From Siniperca chuatsi (Eukaryota; Chordata; Actinopteri; Centrarchiformes; Sinipercidae): a stretch of DNA of 64,000 nt. Below, in pieces: positions 36,840 through 48,018 of the stretch. How positions within the stretch are numbered: the first letter of the stretch is position 1; each line of letters opens with the position of its first letter. Position numbers and translations under genes: made by a program. The DNA is taken from contig NC_058045.1 in NCBI RefSeq assembly GCF_020085105.1, positions 5,470,333 through 5,534,332 of the forward strand, in the 5' to 3' direction. The notes below the pieces were generated by a model. It was not told the origin of the DNA, did not search any database, and saw only the letters and a program-made list of their open reading frames with translations.

Positions 36840-37534
36840 GTGTACAGCAGTTAGCTAGCCTAGCTGCTTAGCTATTTTATCAGTTGAAAAAGTGAGTTAG
36901 AAAGTTTAAAGGATTGGTAAAATGATTATGTGGATGTTAACAAAAGCAGCAGAAAATTGACAACACTGACAATAACCGACCTGACTTAGAGTAGGGTTTT
37001 CTCAATGATTTCTGACACTGTGTGTGTTTTTGTCACAACATCAGAGATTCACACTGACCATGCTTTACATATTTACCACAGATACTGAGGGTACTTTCAA
37101 ACTATCCAGCAGAGTGCAGTGTTTTTTTCCACATTTGCCACTTGAACATGATACATCCGTAACCAGTACTTGTACAAAGTTGGTTGTTTTCATTACAAAT
37201 ATTTTAAGCCAAACATACCTTTTTATCATTCACTTTTCTCTGCTTTACTGTTGTTATCAGTTTATAGGTCTTCCACATCTATAAATCCATCCTATTATGC
37301 CCTCTGGATATCAGATCCCAGATGAAACACAAGACACCATGACACTGAATTCTGATAACTGAACTAAAATTAAAGTCATGAATTATTTCCAACTAGGAAT
37401 ACAGGATTAAATAAGATCTTTGCAGCAGGGGAGATTTAAACCAGTCATAGGCCCATGGGCTATGCTAAACCTTCCACCCATCTGCCACCACAACCGCCTT
37501 AACAAAACAAATGTAAAAGGTATGAAATCACTTG

Positions 37535-40500
37535 TGTTCTGTCTTTGTTGCCTCTGTCAGAGGTTGTGCATAATTTCTGATGGACATTTGCATGTATAAA
37601 CATTATATTTTTATGATTGCTTAATATTCTTTATAAGTTTTATTTTATCTGCCACTATTATGCAAGTTCCTATGTGAGGACTTTTATTTTGACGTGCTTC
37701 CACGAGCACCGCACATTGGGTAATAGGAAATAGCGAGCTTATGGTGTAGCCAACGCTTAACATATGTTTTTGTTGCATCTGATTCGATCATCCTTCTAAA
37801 TCCTGTCGAAAGCGATGGCTGTAAGTTTATTTGGATCAGCCATCTGTTTAATATATGTTGCAAGAGTTTAACGTGACATAATCAAAGATGTTTATGTTTT
37901 TGGCGATCGGTGCTAACGTGATGTATTGATAACGCTTCTAACCCGAGTTAGCGATGTATCTATATACATATCACTTTTTGCACTGTTAATAAGCATAATT
38001 TCATTTTGATTGTAATAATTTCTCCTTGTTTCTTTTATTTAATTTACAGTTTTACTCGGTTCAGTGGCTGTTGAGATTGCCTGTGTAAACCACACAATGG
38101 AATATTAAAGGAGCAAGGCGCTCATACCCTGGCTCTTGAACAGAATTTGGCTTGCTGTTTATTTATATTTCACGCTTGGAAAGCAAAACATATGAAGAGA
38201 ACAGTATAGTAAAAAGCCATGGATCAGCGGGTGCAAGAGGAACATGCAGATGCAAACATACAAACTGAAGAGAATGGAGGAAAAGAAAAAGCATCTTCAG
38301 AGGTCAGTTCTAAACGATCTTCATCTTCCTCCAAGTGTTCAGTTGCCAGCGCTGCTGCTAAAGCTAGAGCCTCTGCAGAAGCGGCTCGTGCCAAGATGGT
38401 GTTTGCAAAAGACAGCTTGAAATGAAAAAGGAGAAAGCCAGGCTGGAACAGGAAAGAGCTATGGTGGAAGCGAGTTTAGAAGCGTTGGAAATTGAAAAAG
38501 AAGCTGCAGCCACTCTGGCAGAAGCTGAAGCATTAGAGACAGCAGCAGCAGCAATGGAACGCGATGATGGTTGCAGTGAGAGAAGCACACTTTCATCACA
38601 TGTGATTTCATTGAGAACAGAGGAATATGTAAAACACCAAACTCAGGTGAGCTCTGACGTTTCCACCCTACCTCTAAATATATCTTCAGCCGGTGTAAAG
38701 GAATCGACTCCACGTTTGATCAATACGTCTCAGAGCATGAGTGCTGCATATGACAGTGATACAGTTCATGAAAAGAGCAGAATATGTGATAGTACAGGTC
38801 TGCAGAGCACAAGATATCCAGATTACCTATATAATCTGCCTCGTCCGATACCGAATACTGCATCTAAAGCATCTCAACGGCAAGACCCTGCTTCACAAAG
38901 GTATGCAGTCCATTCAGATACGCAACATTTCTCTCAAAGCCAAGTTGAGCCTATGTTAGACTTTGCTAAATTCTTGGCACGTAGAGAGCTTATCACCACA
39001 GGACTTACCAAGTTTGACGATAACCCAGAGAACTTTAGAGCCTGGGAGTCTTCATTTGTTAATGCCACACAAGACTTGCAGCTCTCAGCTGGCGAAGAGT
39101 TAGACTTATTAGTCAAGTGGCTGGGGAAGGAATCGTCAGATCACGTGAGAAGGATTCGAGCTGTATATGTTACTAATCCTCAAGCTGCTCTCCAACTTTC
39201 TTGGGTGAGACTTCAAGAATGTTATGCCACTCCAGAAGTGATAGAAAGTGCCTTATTTAAGCGACTGGATAATTTTCCACGTCTATCTCCGAAAGACAAT
39301 GTGAAACTCAGGGAGCTTGCAGACCTGCTCATGGAGATACTTGCAGCGAAAGGAGACACGTACTTAGCTTGACTAGCTTATCTCGATACCCCTCGTGGCA
39401 TTAATCTTATAGTGGAGAAGTTACCAGGAAGTCTGCAGGAGAAATGGCTGTTCGCTGGCTCGCGTTTCAAGGAAGAGAACAAGGTCAGTTTTCCTCCATT
39501 CTCGTTCTTCACTCATTTTATTTGCAGTGAAGCTAAAACCAGGAATGATCCAAGTTTCAAGCTTTCAAGCAGTAGCCATACAGTCATCAGAAGTGAAAGA
39601 CCGCTGTATAAACATGGTGCTAGCAGAGTTCCTGTGTCAGTACACAAGACAGATGTGTCTGATAATGATGAGTCAAATTCAGCAAACTTGTTGAAGTACT
39701 GCCCTATTCACAACAAATCACATCCCCTGACAAAATGCAGAGCCTTTAGGAAAAGATCATTGATTGAACGCAAGAACCTCCTGAAAGAACATAAAAGATG
39801 TTTCAAGTGTTGTTCTCCGAATCATGTAGCCAGAGAATGTCTCGCGATCCTCAAATGTGTTGAGTGTGATTCTGATAGACATTGCACAGTCATGCATCCA
39901 GACATAGCTCCGCCTCGCTCAACACCTCAGATGCAAGAACCAGACACAGAACAGCAGGACAATGCTACCCTAGAGGTAACTTCAAAGTGTACAGAAGTTT
40001 GTGGAGAACATGCTCCAATGCGATCCTGTGCGAAAATGTGCTTGGTGTGTGTATTTCCTCATGAGCAACGGGAACGAGCTATTAAGGTGTAGCCATAATT
40101 GATGACCAGAGCAACCACTCACTGGCCAAAGGAGAGTTCTTTGAGCTGTTTGAAATTTAGAGTGACCCCTCTCCATATTTGCTGAGAACATGTGCTGGTT
40201 CCATAGAAACGTCAGGAAGGAAAGCGGTCGGCTTCCAAATAGAGACACTGGATGGTAAAACATGTCTAGATCTCCCACCATTGATTGAGTGTAACGAGAT
40301 AATGAGCAACAGATGTGAAATACCTACACCAGAGGTAGCCCTTGCTCATTCACACTTGAAACGTGTGGCACAGTTCATCCCGAAGTTAGATCCTGATGCT
40401 CAGATCTTACTATTGTTGGGAAGAGACATGATCCGTGTACACAAAGCAAGACAACAAATCAATGGGCCTCACAATGCACCCTTTGCTCAGCGATTAGATT

Positions 40501-41484
40501 TAGGCTGGGTGATTGTAGGTGATGTCTGCATTGACAAAGCTCATAAGCCGATGGTGAGTGTCTATAAAACTAACATCCTAGAGAATGGTCGCCCATCTCT
40601 TCTCACTCCATGCCAAAGTCACATCAAAGTGAAAGAGAAATTGAGCCATGGCGGGGAGCATAAGTCTGTTGTTTTTCCCCATTCGTTCAATCACGCCACT
40701 CATTGCATGCTAGTCGAAGATGAACTTGGGCTCAAAGTATTTGAGAGAACCAAAAATGATAACAAACCTGCCATGTCCTTCGAGGATGAGAACTTCTTGA
40801 AGATCATGCAAGCAGAGTTCCACCAAGATGAACAGAAAAACTGGGTCGCTCCTTTGCCATTCAAGTCACCCAGACCATTACTGCCAAATAATCGTGAACA
40901 TGCTTTGTCTCGTCTTAATTCTTTGCGACGCACGCTGAGTAGAAACCCTGAGATGAAGGAACAGTTTTCTGCCTTCATGGAGAAGCTCTTCCAGAACCAT
41001 CATGCGGAAAGAGGAACACCTATTCACGAGGATGAAGAATGTTGGTACTTACCCATCTTCGGAGTGTATCATCCGCAAAAACCGGGACAGATTCGAGTGG
41101 TGTTTGATTCCAGCGCACAACACCACGGTATTTCTCTGAACAATGTGCTCCTCTCAGGCCCTGACCTGAACAACTCCCTATTGGGTGTGCTGTTACGGTT
41201 CAGGAAAGATCTTGTTGCAATTATGGCAGACATCCAACAGATGTTCTATGGTTTCCTGGTGAAAGAACACCACAGAAACTATTTGCGATTTCTCTGGTAC
41301 AGCAACAACGATTTGAACAAGGAAGTGGTAGAATACCGTATGAGGGTACATGTGTTCGGGAACAGCCCTTCGCCAGCAGTAGCGATATACGGTCTGCGGT
41401 TAGCTGCACAGCAAGGTGAGCAAGAGTATGGTGCTGATACTTTGCACTTTGTCAACAGACATTTCTACGTGGACGACGTAGAAA
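37535..41484 (+). mobile_element. BEL/Pao LTR retrotransposon fossil
   Basis: Old virus-like LTR element of the BEL/Pao group. Parts in order: one LTR and leader from 37,535 (TGTTCTG...) to about 38,200, gag region from about 38,219 (acidic coiled-coil-rich N-terminus, later a Cys-rich CCHC-type nucleocapsid region near 39,800), then protease/reverse transcriptase region from about 40,180 (RVVFDSSA, DLVAIMADIQQMF, FYVDD). It is broken, with several breaks, and only its 5' part is present; no second LTR is seen. Its right edge directly abuts the neck exon of collectin C. Age cannot be judged from LTR divergence, but many reading frames are still readable, so it is not ancient. Confidence 0.85.
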
Positions 41485-42506
41485 TGTCTTTGGCTCCATT
41501 AACCAGGACCTTGAAACCTTAAAGAACAGCCTTGCTAAATTAGAGCTGGGTAAGTATCCAATTCAAGCATTACAAGGGAGCGTTACAGGAAGTGAGTGCA
41601 TGTGAATGGAGATTGTAATATTATAGCTGAGACATGACTTTGTTAGATTCCTTGTAAGTGCTGTCCATACTAATTTTGTGCTTTTAATACTGCATCAGTA
41701 TATTTGATGTAAATGCATCCTCTCTTTTATTTGGATAGGATGTTTTCTGAGTAAGGAGTGATTAGAAATATGTTTAGTGAAATGCTGCAATACTTTGCAT
41801 CATTAATTTTAATGTATTTACATAGCCTACATAAATACTGTATTATTTTCCGAGGGGGCAATCCTGGAATGTGTACAAAATATTCCAAAAAGTTTTTATC
41901 TTGAACAAAAAGAGACAAATGACTGTATTTCACTTGTGTATGAAGCTAAAAGAACGTCTGATTATTTTAGTGTCAGAGGAAGATCAAACATGTAAAACAT
42001 AGTGTTTTTTGTCAGACTTCTGAACAGAGCTTGAGAGCCAGAGGGCCAAGATGACAATACAATGTTGAGGTTGTAGAATGAATGTTTTCACTTTGTTCAT
42101 TCCTGATTTGTTGCATGTTGTTCTCTTTTTCAGCTACAAACTATGACTTTGTCCGGAGGGTTGGTCAGAAATACTTTGTGTCCTACAAGGAGAGAGACTC
42201 TTTCTCCAGGGCCGTCGAGTTCTGCTCCCAACGAGGCTTAGAGCTGGCTTTGCCACAGAACGAGGAGGAGAACAGCGTACTGACTCAAGCGTTTGGGGAC
42301 GTTTACAAAACGGCCTGGATCAACGTCAACAATCAAAAAGCAGAGGGGAATTTTGAGACAGACATGAACAACCGACCTCTGAATGGGGAGGAGGGCAGCC
42401 AGACAAATCCATCCAGGATACAGGCTGCACCATGCTGTCAGAAAACGGTTTTTGGAGAGTGACACACGAATGCTCCTTAAATGCTTACATCATTTGTCAG
42501 ATATAG
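41484..42506 (+). pseudogene. Collectin copy C, 5'-less pseudogene
   Basis: Only the last part of the neck exon (to 41,549, donor GTAAGT) and the lectin exon (42,134-42,506) remain. The signal peptide and collagen exons are absent, and a BEL/Pao fossil stands in their place. The lectin exon starts [12 protein letters not shown] and carries the ETDMNN variant shared with copy D. A 10-base deletion after the RPLN codons shifts the frame before the QPD motif, so the C-terminal half of the lectin fold is lost. It cannot make a collectin. Confidence 0.9.
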
Positions 42507-42533
42507 AAAGTTCTTATATTCCAGATTAGGAAT

Positions 42534-42601
42534 CAGAAATACTTTATTGATCCCCGAAGGGAAACTCTTTGTTACAGCAGCTCGCCTAAACGTCAGTGCA
42601 C
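42534..42601 (-). mobile_element. Short LINE stub, copy C
   Basis: Same stub at the same position as at 27,780, so C and A share this insertion by descent. Confidence 0.7.
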
Positions 42602-42776
42602 TTGCTCTTAGAAATATTTACTTTCACATGTTACCGTTTCCCTAAACCATTATGTTAGATCTTAATCCCAGAAACCTACAAGTGCATCATCAGCATGACA
42701 TTGTTACTGTTGCAAAGACATATTCCTATATGAAAAAGAATTAAAGTACACAATTAAAGGAAGGATATTATACATA

Positions 42777-43685
42777 CAGTGGTGTGAAAAAGTGTTTGAC
42801 CCCTTCCTGATTTCTTATTTGTTTGCATGTTTGTCACACTTAAATGTTTCAGATCATCAAACAAATTTAAATATTAGTCAAAGATAACACAAGTAAATAC
42901 AAAATGTAGTTTTTAAATGAAGGTTGTTATTATTAAGGGAAAACAAAATCCAAACCTACATGGCCCTGTGTGAAATAGTAATTGCCCCCTAAACCTAATA
43001 ACTGGTTGTTCCACCCTTAGCAGCAACAACTGCAATCAAGCATTTGTGATAACTTGCAATGAGTCTTTTACAGCGCTGTGGACGAATTTTGGCCCACTCA
43101 TCTGCAGAATTGTTGTAATTCAGCCACATTGGAGTTTTCGAGCATGAACTGCCTTTTTAAGGGTCATGCCATAGCATCCCAATAGGATTTAGGTCAGGAC
43201 TTTGACTAGGCCACTCCAAAGTCTTCATTTTGTTCTTCTTCAGCCATTCAGAGACCCCACAACAACATCCAAAGAACTGCAGGCCTCACTTGCCTCAGTT
43301 AAGGTCAGTGTTCATGACTCCACCATAAGAAAGAGACTGCGCAAAAATGGCCTGCATGGCAGAGTTCCAAGACAAAAACCACTGCTGAGCAAAAAGAACA
43401 TCAAGGCTTGTCTCATTTTTGCCAGACATCTTGATGATCCCCAAGACTTTTGAGAAAATACTCTGTGGACTGACGAGACAAAAGTTGAACTTTTTGGAAG
43501 GTGTGTGTCCCATTACATCTGTCGTAAAAGTAACACCGCATTTCAGAAAAAGAACATCGTACCAACAGTAAAATATGGTGGTGGTAGTGTGATGGTCTGG
43601 GGCTGTTTTTTTGTTTGTCAACATTTAACTGTGACAAACATGCAAAAAAATAAGAAATCAGGAAGGGGGCAAACACTTTTTCTCA
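42777..43685. mobile_element. Rearranged Tc1/mariner element, copy C
   Basis: Same structure and same site as at 28,024, with opposed transposase halves. The right terminus is altered (CTCAAGTGTATG in place of CACACCACTG), so this copy has probably lost mobility. Confidence 0.8.
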
Positions 43686-43727
43686 AGTGTATGTATATAA
43701 GAACAAACAATGCTTTCTGAGAGTGTA

Positions 43728-45891
43728 TGTCACAGTCTGTCATGTTCTCTCCAACCACTCCCCTTCACTCTGCACTCCCTCACCTGCATATTGATTCCCA
43801 GCACCTGTCACCCATCACACACCTGAACGTCATCAGCCACTCTACCCCTCTATAAATTACAACTCCTCACCTCAGTCAGGGTCCGGTCTCGTTCATATGA
43901 AGGACAGAGCTACGCTACCTACCTTCGAACACTCCACGGACTCACCCACGACATTACGTCACGGCTATCGCCACTTTGAACCCCGATCCCAGAATCCCAA
44001 CTCCAGTAATCTCCGGTCTCCTGAGTGTGTCGCTCCAGCCCCGGCTCCCGTCTGTCTCCAGTCTCCTGAGTGTGTCGCTCCAGCCCCGGCTCCCGTGTGT
44101 CCCCAGTCTCCTGTGTGTGTCGCTCCAGTTCCCAAACTCTTCTACCATCAGCGAAATAAGGGACGGTATCATCTCCACTCATATCCATTCCATATCACCT
44201 CTTTGTAATAATAAACTCTCTCAGTCTCCTCACCTTTGTCTCCGGTTGTTCTGTCCGTAACAGAAGACCGGACCTCAACAAGGATGACGGCCGAAAAACC
44301 ACTACTTCACCTGAGTGGGTTGGCCAAACGTTATATCCTCAGCCTCCCTAGTCCTTTTATTGCTGTGGACAAGTTTCTACAGCCGGGGATTTTCTCCGGT
44401 AGAGTAGAAAATTGCGAAGAGTTCCTCACGAAGTACTGCCTCGCGTTCCTGTTACACCCTGATCAGTTCCCGTCTGAGCGGACACAGGTAGCCTTCGTGT
44501 TGCTTCGGCTGGCCGGTCCGGCACTGCACTGGGCTGGGTCCCTGGCGGTTAAGGAAGAGGCAGTTCTCCATTCTCTGGACCTCTTCTTGGCGAGATTCTG
44601 CCAGGAGTTTGGCCCGCCGAACCTATGGTCATCCACTAATCCCCAAGCTGTCTGCCAGCCGCCTGCCTCCAGCCCTAAGGCGCAGCCGCCGCCGCCGCCC
44701 GTCTCCAGAGGGTCCCAGCCTTTGCCGCCCATCTCCAGAGGGTCCCAGCCTTTGCCGCCCGTCTCCAGAGGGTCCCAGCCTTTGCCGCCCGTCTCCAGAG
44801 GGTCCCAGCCTTTGCCGCCCGTCTCCAGAGGGTCCCAGCCTTCGCCGCCCGTCTCCAGAGGGTCCCAGCCTTCGCCGCCCGTCTCCAGAGGGTCCCAGAG
44901 TCCGCTCCGGCCTCCAGCCCGGAGGTCCGCAGCCAGCCAGAGTCCGCTCCGGCCTCCAGCCCGGAGGTCCGCAGCCAGCCAGAGTCCGCTCCGGTTTCCA
45001 GCCCAGAGGTTTCCTCTCCAGTCTCCGCTCCGGTTTCCAGCCCGGAGGTTTCCTCTCCAGTCTCCGCTCCGGCTTCCAGCCCGGAGGTCAGCAGCCGGCC
45101 AGAGTCCGCTCCGGCTTCCAGCCCGGAGGTCAGCAGCCGGCCAGAGGCCGCTCCGGTCTCCAGCCCTGCCCACGCTCCTGGTCGACCGCCAGAGGCCGCT
45201 CCGGTCTCCAGCCCGGCCCAAGCTCCTGGTCGACCGCCCGACACACCGGATCCCTATAAGCTCCCCGGATCGGCTTGGCCCCTAGGGACAGGCCGCGGTG
45301 TCGGGGGAAGGGGGGGGTCTTTCGGCCCTCGGCAGCTGGCCGTGGAGGGGGGGTACTGTCACAGTCTGTCATGTTCTCTCCAACCACTCCCCTTCACTCT
45401 GCACTCCCTCACCTGCATATTGATTCCCAGCACCTGTCACCCATCACACACCTGAACGTCATCAGCCACTCTACCCCTCTATAAATTACAACTCCTCACC
45501 TCAGTCAGGGTCCGGTCTCGTTCATATGAAGGACAGAGCTACGCTACCTACCTTCGAACACTCCACGGACTCACCCACGACATTACGTCACGGCTACCGC
45601 CACTTTGAACCCCGATCCCCGAATCCCGACTCCAGTAATCTCCGGTCTCCTGAGTGTGTCGCTCCAGCCCCGGCTCCCGTCTGTCTCCAGTCTCCTGAGT
45701 GTGTCGCTCCAGCCCCGGCTCCCGTGTGTCCCCAGTCTCCTGTGTGTGTCGCTCCAGTTCCCAAACCCTTCTACCATCCGCGAAATAAGGGACGGTATCA
45801 TCTCCACTCATATCCATTCCATATCACCTCTTTGTAATAATAAACTCTCTCAGTCTCCTCACCTTTGTCTCCGGTTGTTCTGTCCGTAACA
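43728..45891 (+). mobile_element. Non-autonomous Ty3-type LTR element (LTR-gag-LTR)
   Basis: Virus-like LTR element, 2,164 bases. LTRs at 43,728-44,262 and 45,357-45,891 are both 535 bases and differ at only about five places by eye, so it is young. Each begins TGTCACAG and ends GTAACA. Flanking 5-base duplication GTGTA at 43,723-43,727 and 45,892-45,896. The LTRs carry a TATA-like box (about 43,851) and AATAAA (about 44,208). The interior holds only a gag-like frame (44,284-45,285): a Ty3-type gag domain (about the first 115 residues), then proline-rich repeats. A purine tract (GGAGGGGGGG) precedes the second LTR. No protease or polymerase is present, so it depends on a partner. As an LTR-gag-LTR unit it looks whole. 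Confidence 0.85.
44701..45150 (+). repeat. Minisatellite-like repeats inside the gag-like frame
   Basis: About six to seven 30-base units coding VSRGSQPLPP (44,701-44,898), then several units of about 42 bases coding SPLRPPARRSAASQ-type peptides to about 45,150. These give proline/arginine-rich low-complexity protein. Confidence 0.85.
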
Positions 45892-45902
45892 GTGTATGCC
45901 AC

Positions 45903-45908
45903 AATAAA
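45903..45908 (+). terminator. Poly(A) signal of collectin C remnant
   Basis: AATAAA in the conserved CCACAATAAAG context, only a few bases after the LTR element and its target duplication. Confidence 0.45.
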
Positions 45909-46124
45909 GTGTACAGCAGTTAGCTAGCCTAGCTGCCTAGCTATTTTATCAGTTGAAAAAGTGAGTTAGAAAGTTTAAAGGACATGATACATCCGTAACC
46001 AGTACTTGTACAAAGTTGGTTGTTTTCAGTACAAATATTTTAAACCAAACATGCCTTTTTATCATTCACTTTTCTCTGCTTTACTTTTTTTATCAGTTTT
46101 TAGGTCTTGCACATTTATAAATCA

Positions 46125-47000
46125 TTTTTGTTTGGAAGCAGCAAAGCGGCAGTGCACCAGGAGATAAGTGAGGGTATTTCTGTTTTCACTGTTGTTTGGT
46201 ACTTGATTAACATCGTTTCATCATTCCTTTTTTTTCTTTGCAATGTTACAACTATAGACTGTATAAAACATGGACTTAATTCATTTTTCAGCCCCGGAGG
46301 TTGCCGCTTGGTTACAACAAGCTGGAAACTACTGGAGGTATATCCTTTGCAATAACTGTGTAATGAACAGCTTTGAATACATTTCCTACACTTTGACTTA
46401 ATTAATGTAAATAATGATAAAACAATATTTTTGGAAAGGCAGATGAGTTGCTTATAATGATGATGTGCAGACTGCCATTAAACTGAGTGAGGATTTTGTT
46501 GTTTCATAGAGGATTGGCCTGATGTAATTTGGTCAGTCTTACTTTCTTTTTCTAATGCGCACTGATTCATCCTCACTGGGCTGCTAGTAAAGCTATGGAC
46601 TTCATGTTTGATGTTTCTTTACCTGCTTAACTGGGGAAGAAAAGATTTCTGGACCAGCTCTGTGTGGACAGGGTGAGTTATTAGACAATATATATACTCT
46701 TTACAGAATTGTTTTCATCCGTTTCGTAGTTGCTGGTTCTCATTTATTACAATACAGCATGTAGCAGTAGTACAACTTGTTTTTATTTTCCTGTGCAAGG
46801 AATTTGAGTTTTTAGACAAGAGTAGACATGCAGGAACACTTGTCCACAGCATCCCAACTCTCAATACTACTTTTGTGAAGCTTATGTTTTAACTTTTGCT
46901 GAGAATATTTTGGAGGTGCTGATTGAACTCTGTTAAATTTGAGCTCAAGATGATATCATGCATCCTTTCCACAGAAGACTACACAGATCTTGGCAGAGGA
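46125..47000 (+). pseudogene. Decayed second collectin between C and D
   Basis: 46,131-46,215 resembles the non-coding first exon and following intron (TTTGGAAGCAGCAAAGCGGC; TTTGGTACTTGATTAA). 46,310-46,450 resembles the next intron part. 46,560-46,680 resembles exon 2 with its preceding pyrimidine tract and a GTGAGT donor after CTGTGTGGACAG. 46,700-46,790 resembles the intron after exon 2 (TTACAATACAGCATGTAGCA). The signal-peptide and collagen codons are gone and a MITE-like piece lies at 46,252. This copy lacks the LINE present in units A, D and E. Confidence 0.55.
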
Positions 47001-47112
47001 AATGTATAATGTGTTGCGTAATGTTCCTGGTCCCCTTGAGCAACCCCGCCTTTGTCCAGCTGAGATGCTCAGTGATAGTGAACAACATACTGAAAACTCC
47101 AGTGTGACTTAA
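46975..47112 (+). other. Possible terminal exon or repeat-derived frame
   Basis: After a CATCCTTTCCACAG acceptor-like motif, 45 codons are open (KTTQILAEEMYNVLRN... to NSSVT) and end in TAA, followed by AATAAA at about 47,166. The product is not recognised. The phrase CCTTGAGCAA and the AATAAAGATTT tail occur in common fish repeats and partly recur near 62,330-62,520, so a repeat origin is at least as likely. Confidence 0.2.
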
Positions 47113-47469
47113 CTCTATGAATTTTAAAGGGCTAGGGGAAAAAACATACTCTGCACACTCGGGATAAATAAAGATTTAAAAAAGGTCAGAAAATATTTGC
47201 CTAACCTTCAACATATTCTGTCCACGGATACATTAACTATGCTTTCTTTATAATAGGTCATGTGACAATATCACAAACCCATCATGCCAACTTGAAATTG
47301 TCAGGGATCTGTAAAGAAGGTGTAAAATCAATTTTAAATGTTATTTTGTATAAAGGAATATTTTTTTAACGTGTGGTAATACATTTTATAAGATATTTGT
47401 TATCACTACACTCATTGTTGGTTAAAAAGAGGAGGGTTTAGACTCAGATTATCATCTTTTCTAAAGCTA

Positions 47470-47603
47470 TATCCCAAATGAGAATTTGCAGCTGTTGTTT
47501 ACTCTGGACCGAATCCCTCATACGAGTTCCACCTAATTATCTCAGTCATTTCTTTGGAAGTAGCGCAGAAGCAGCACACCCAGCAGATCACTCCTGGTTT
47601 ACA
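47470..47603 (+). other. Predicted non-coding first exon, collectin D
   Basis: A diverged version of the block seen before the other copies (TTTGGAAGTAGCGCAGAAGC), ending ...GGTTTACA before a GTGAGT donor. Its preservation across diverged copies supports a real 5' UTR exon. An acceptor (GATTTCAG) lies at about 48,003, just before the ATG. Confidence 0.45.
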
Positions 47604-48018
47604 GTGAGTTATTTTGTGCTTATCATTATTTTGTACTAGATTTTGTGTTTATTAAGACCTTTTAAATAACTTTACAACAGCACAATGTGTGTTTAGTGCT
47701 GTGAAATACATTAAATATAAGAAGTATAACTTGTATGTATTCATTTTGGTGGTAGTGCAGTTGTTTGAAATATGTGCAGAATCCACATTCCATAAATATG
47801 TGAGCTAGGAACTACTGGAGACATGTAGTTTGTAATAAGTGGTCATTTGTACTTACTATAGTCTCTCTTGTGAAGGAACACCTTTGATTTCATTTAATAC
47901 ACTTTATTAAATTATTGAATTAAATGTTGTAAATGATGATCCAAATATTTTGGATGTTGCTCTATATAGGAAACTTCTTAACTGTATTTAATATAGATTT
48001 CAGTTCTGCACTGAGAAG

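Larger units (their letters stand above)
32656..37534 (+). repeat. Tandem unit B, truncated on the right
   Basis: Matches unit A from its left edge through the collectin gene and 3' flank, then stops where the BEL/Pao fossil begins. It lacks the Tc1-like insert and the LINE stub. Confidence 0.85.

Noticed and set aside
43897-44208. About 100-codon frames in the LTRs as genes
   Set aside because: Low-complexity, LTR-internal and repeat-derived; noted only as a minor finding.
44463-45244. Long minus-strand frames opposite the gag-like repeats
   Set aside because: Shadows of the GC-rich minisatellite on the other strand; no domain seen.
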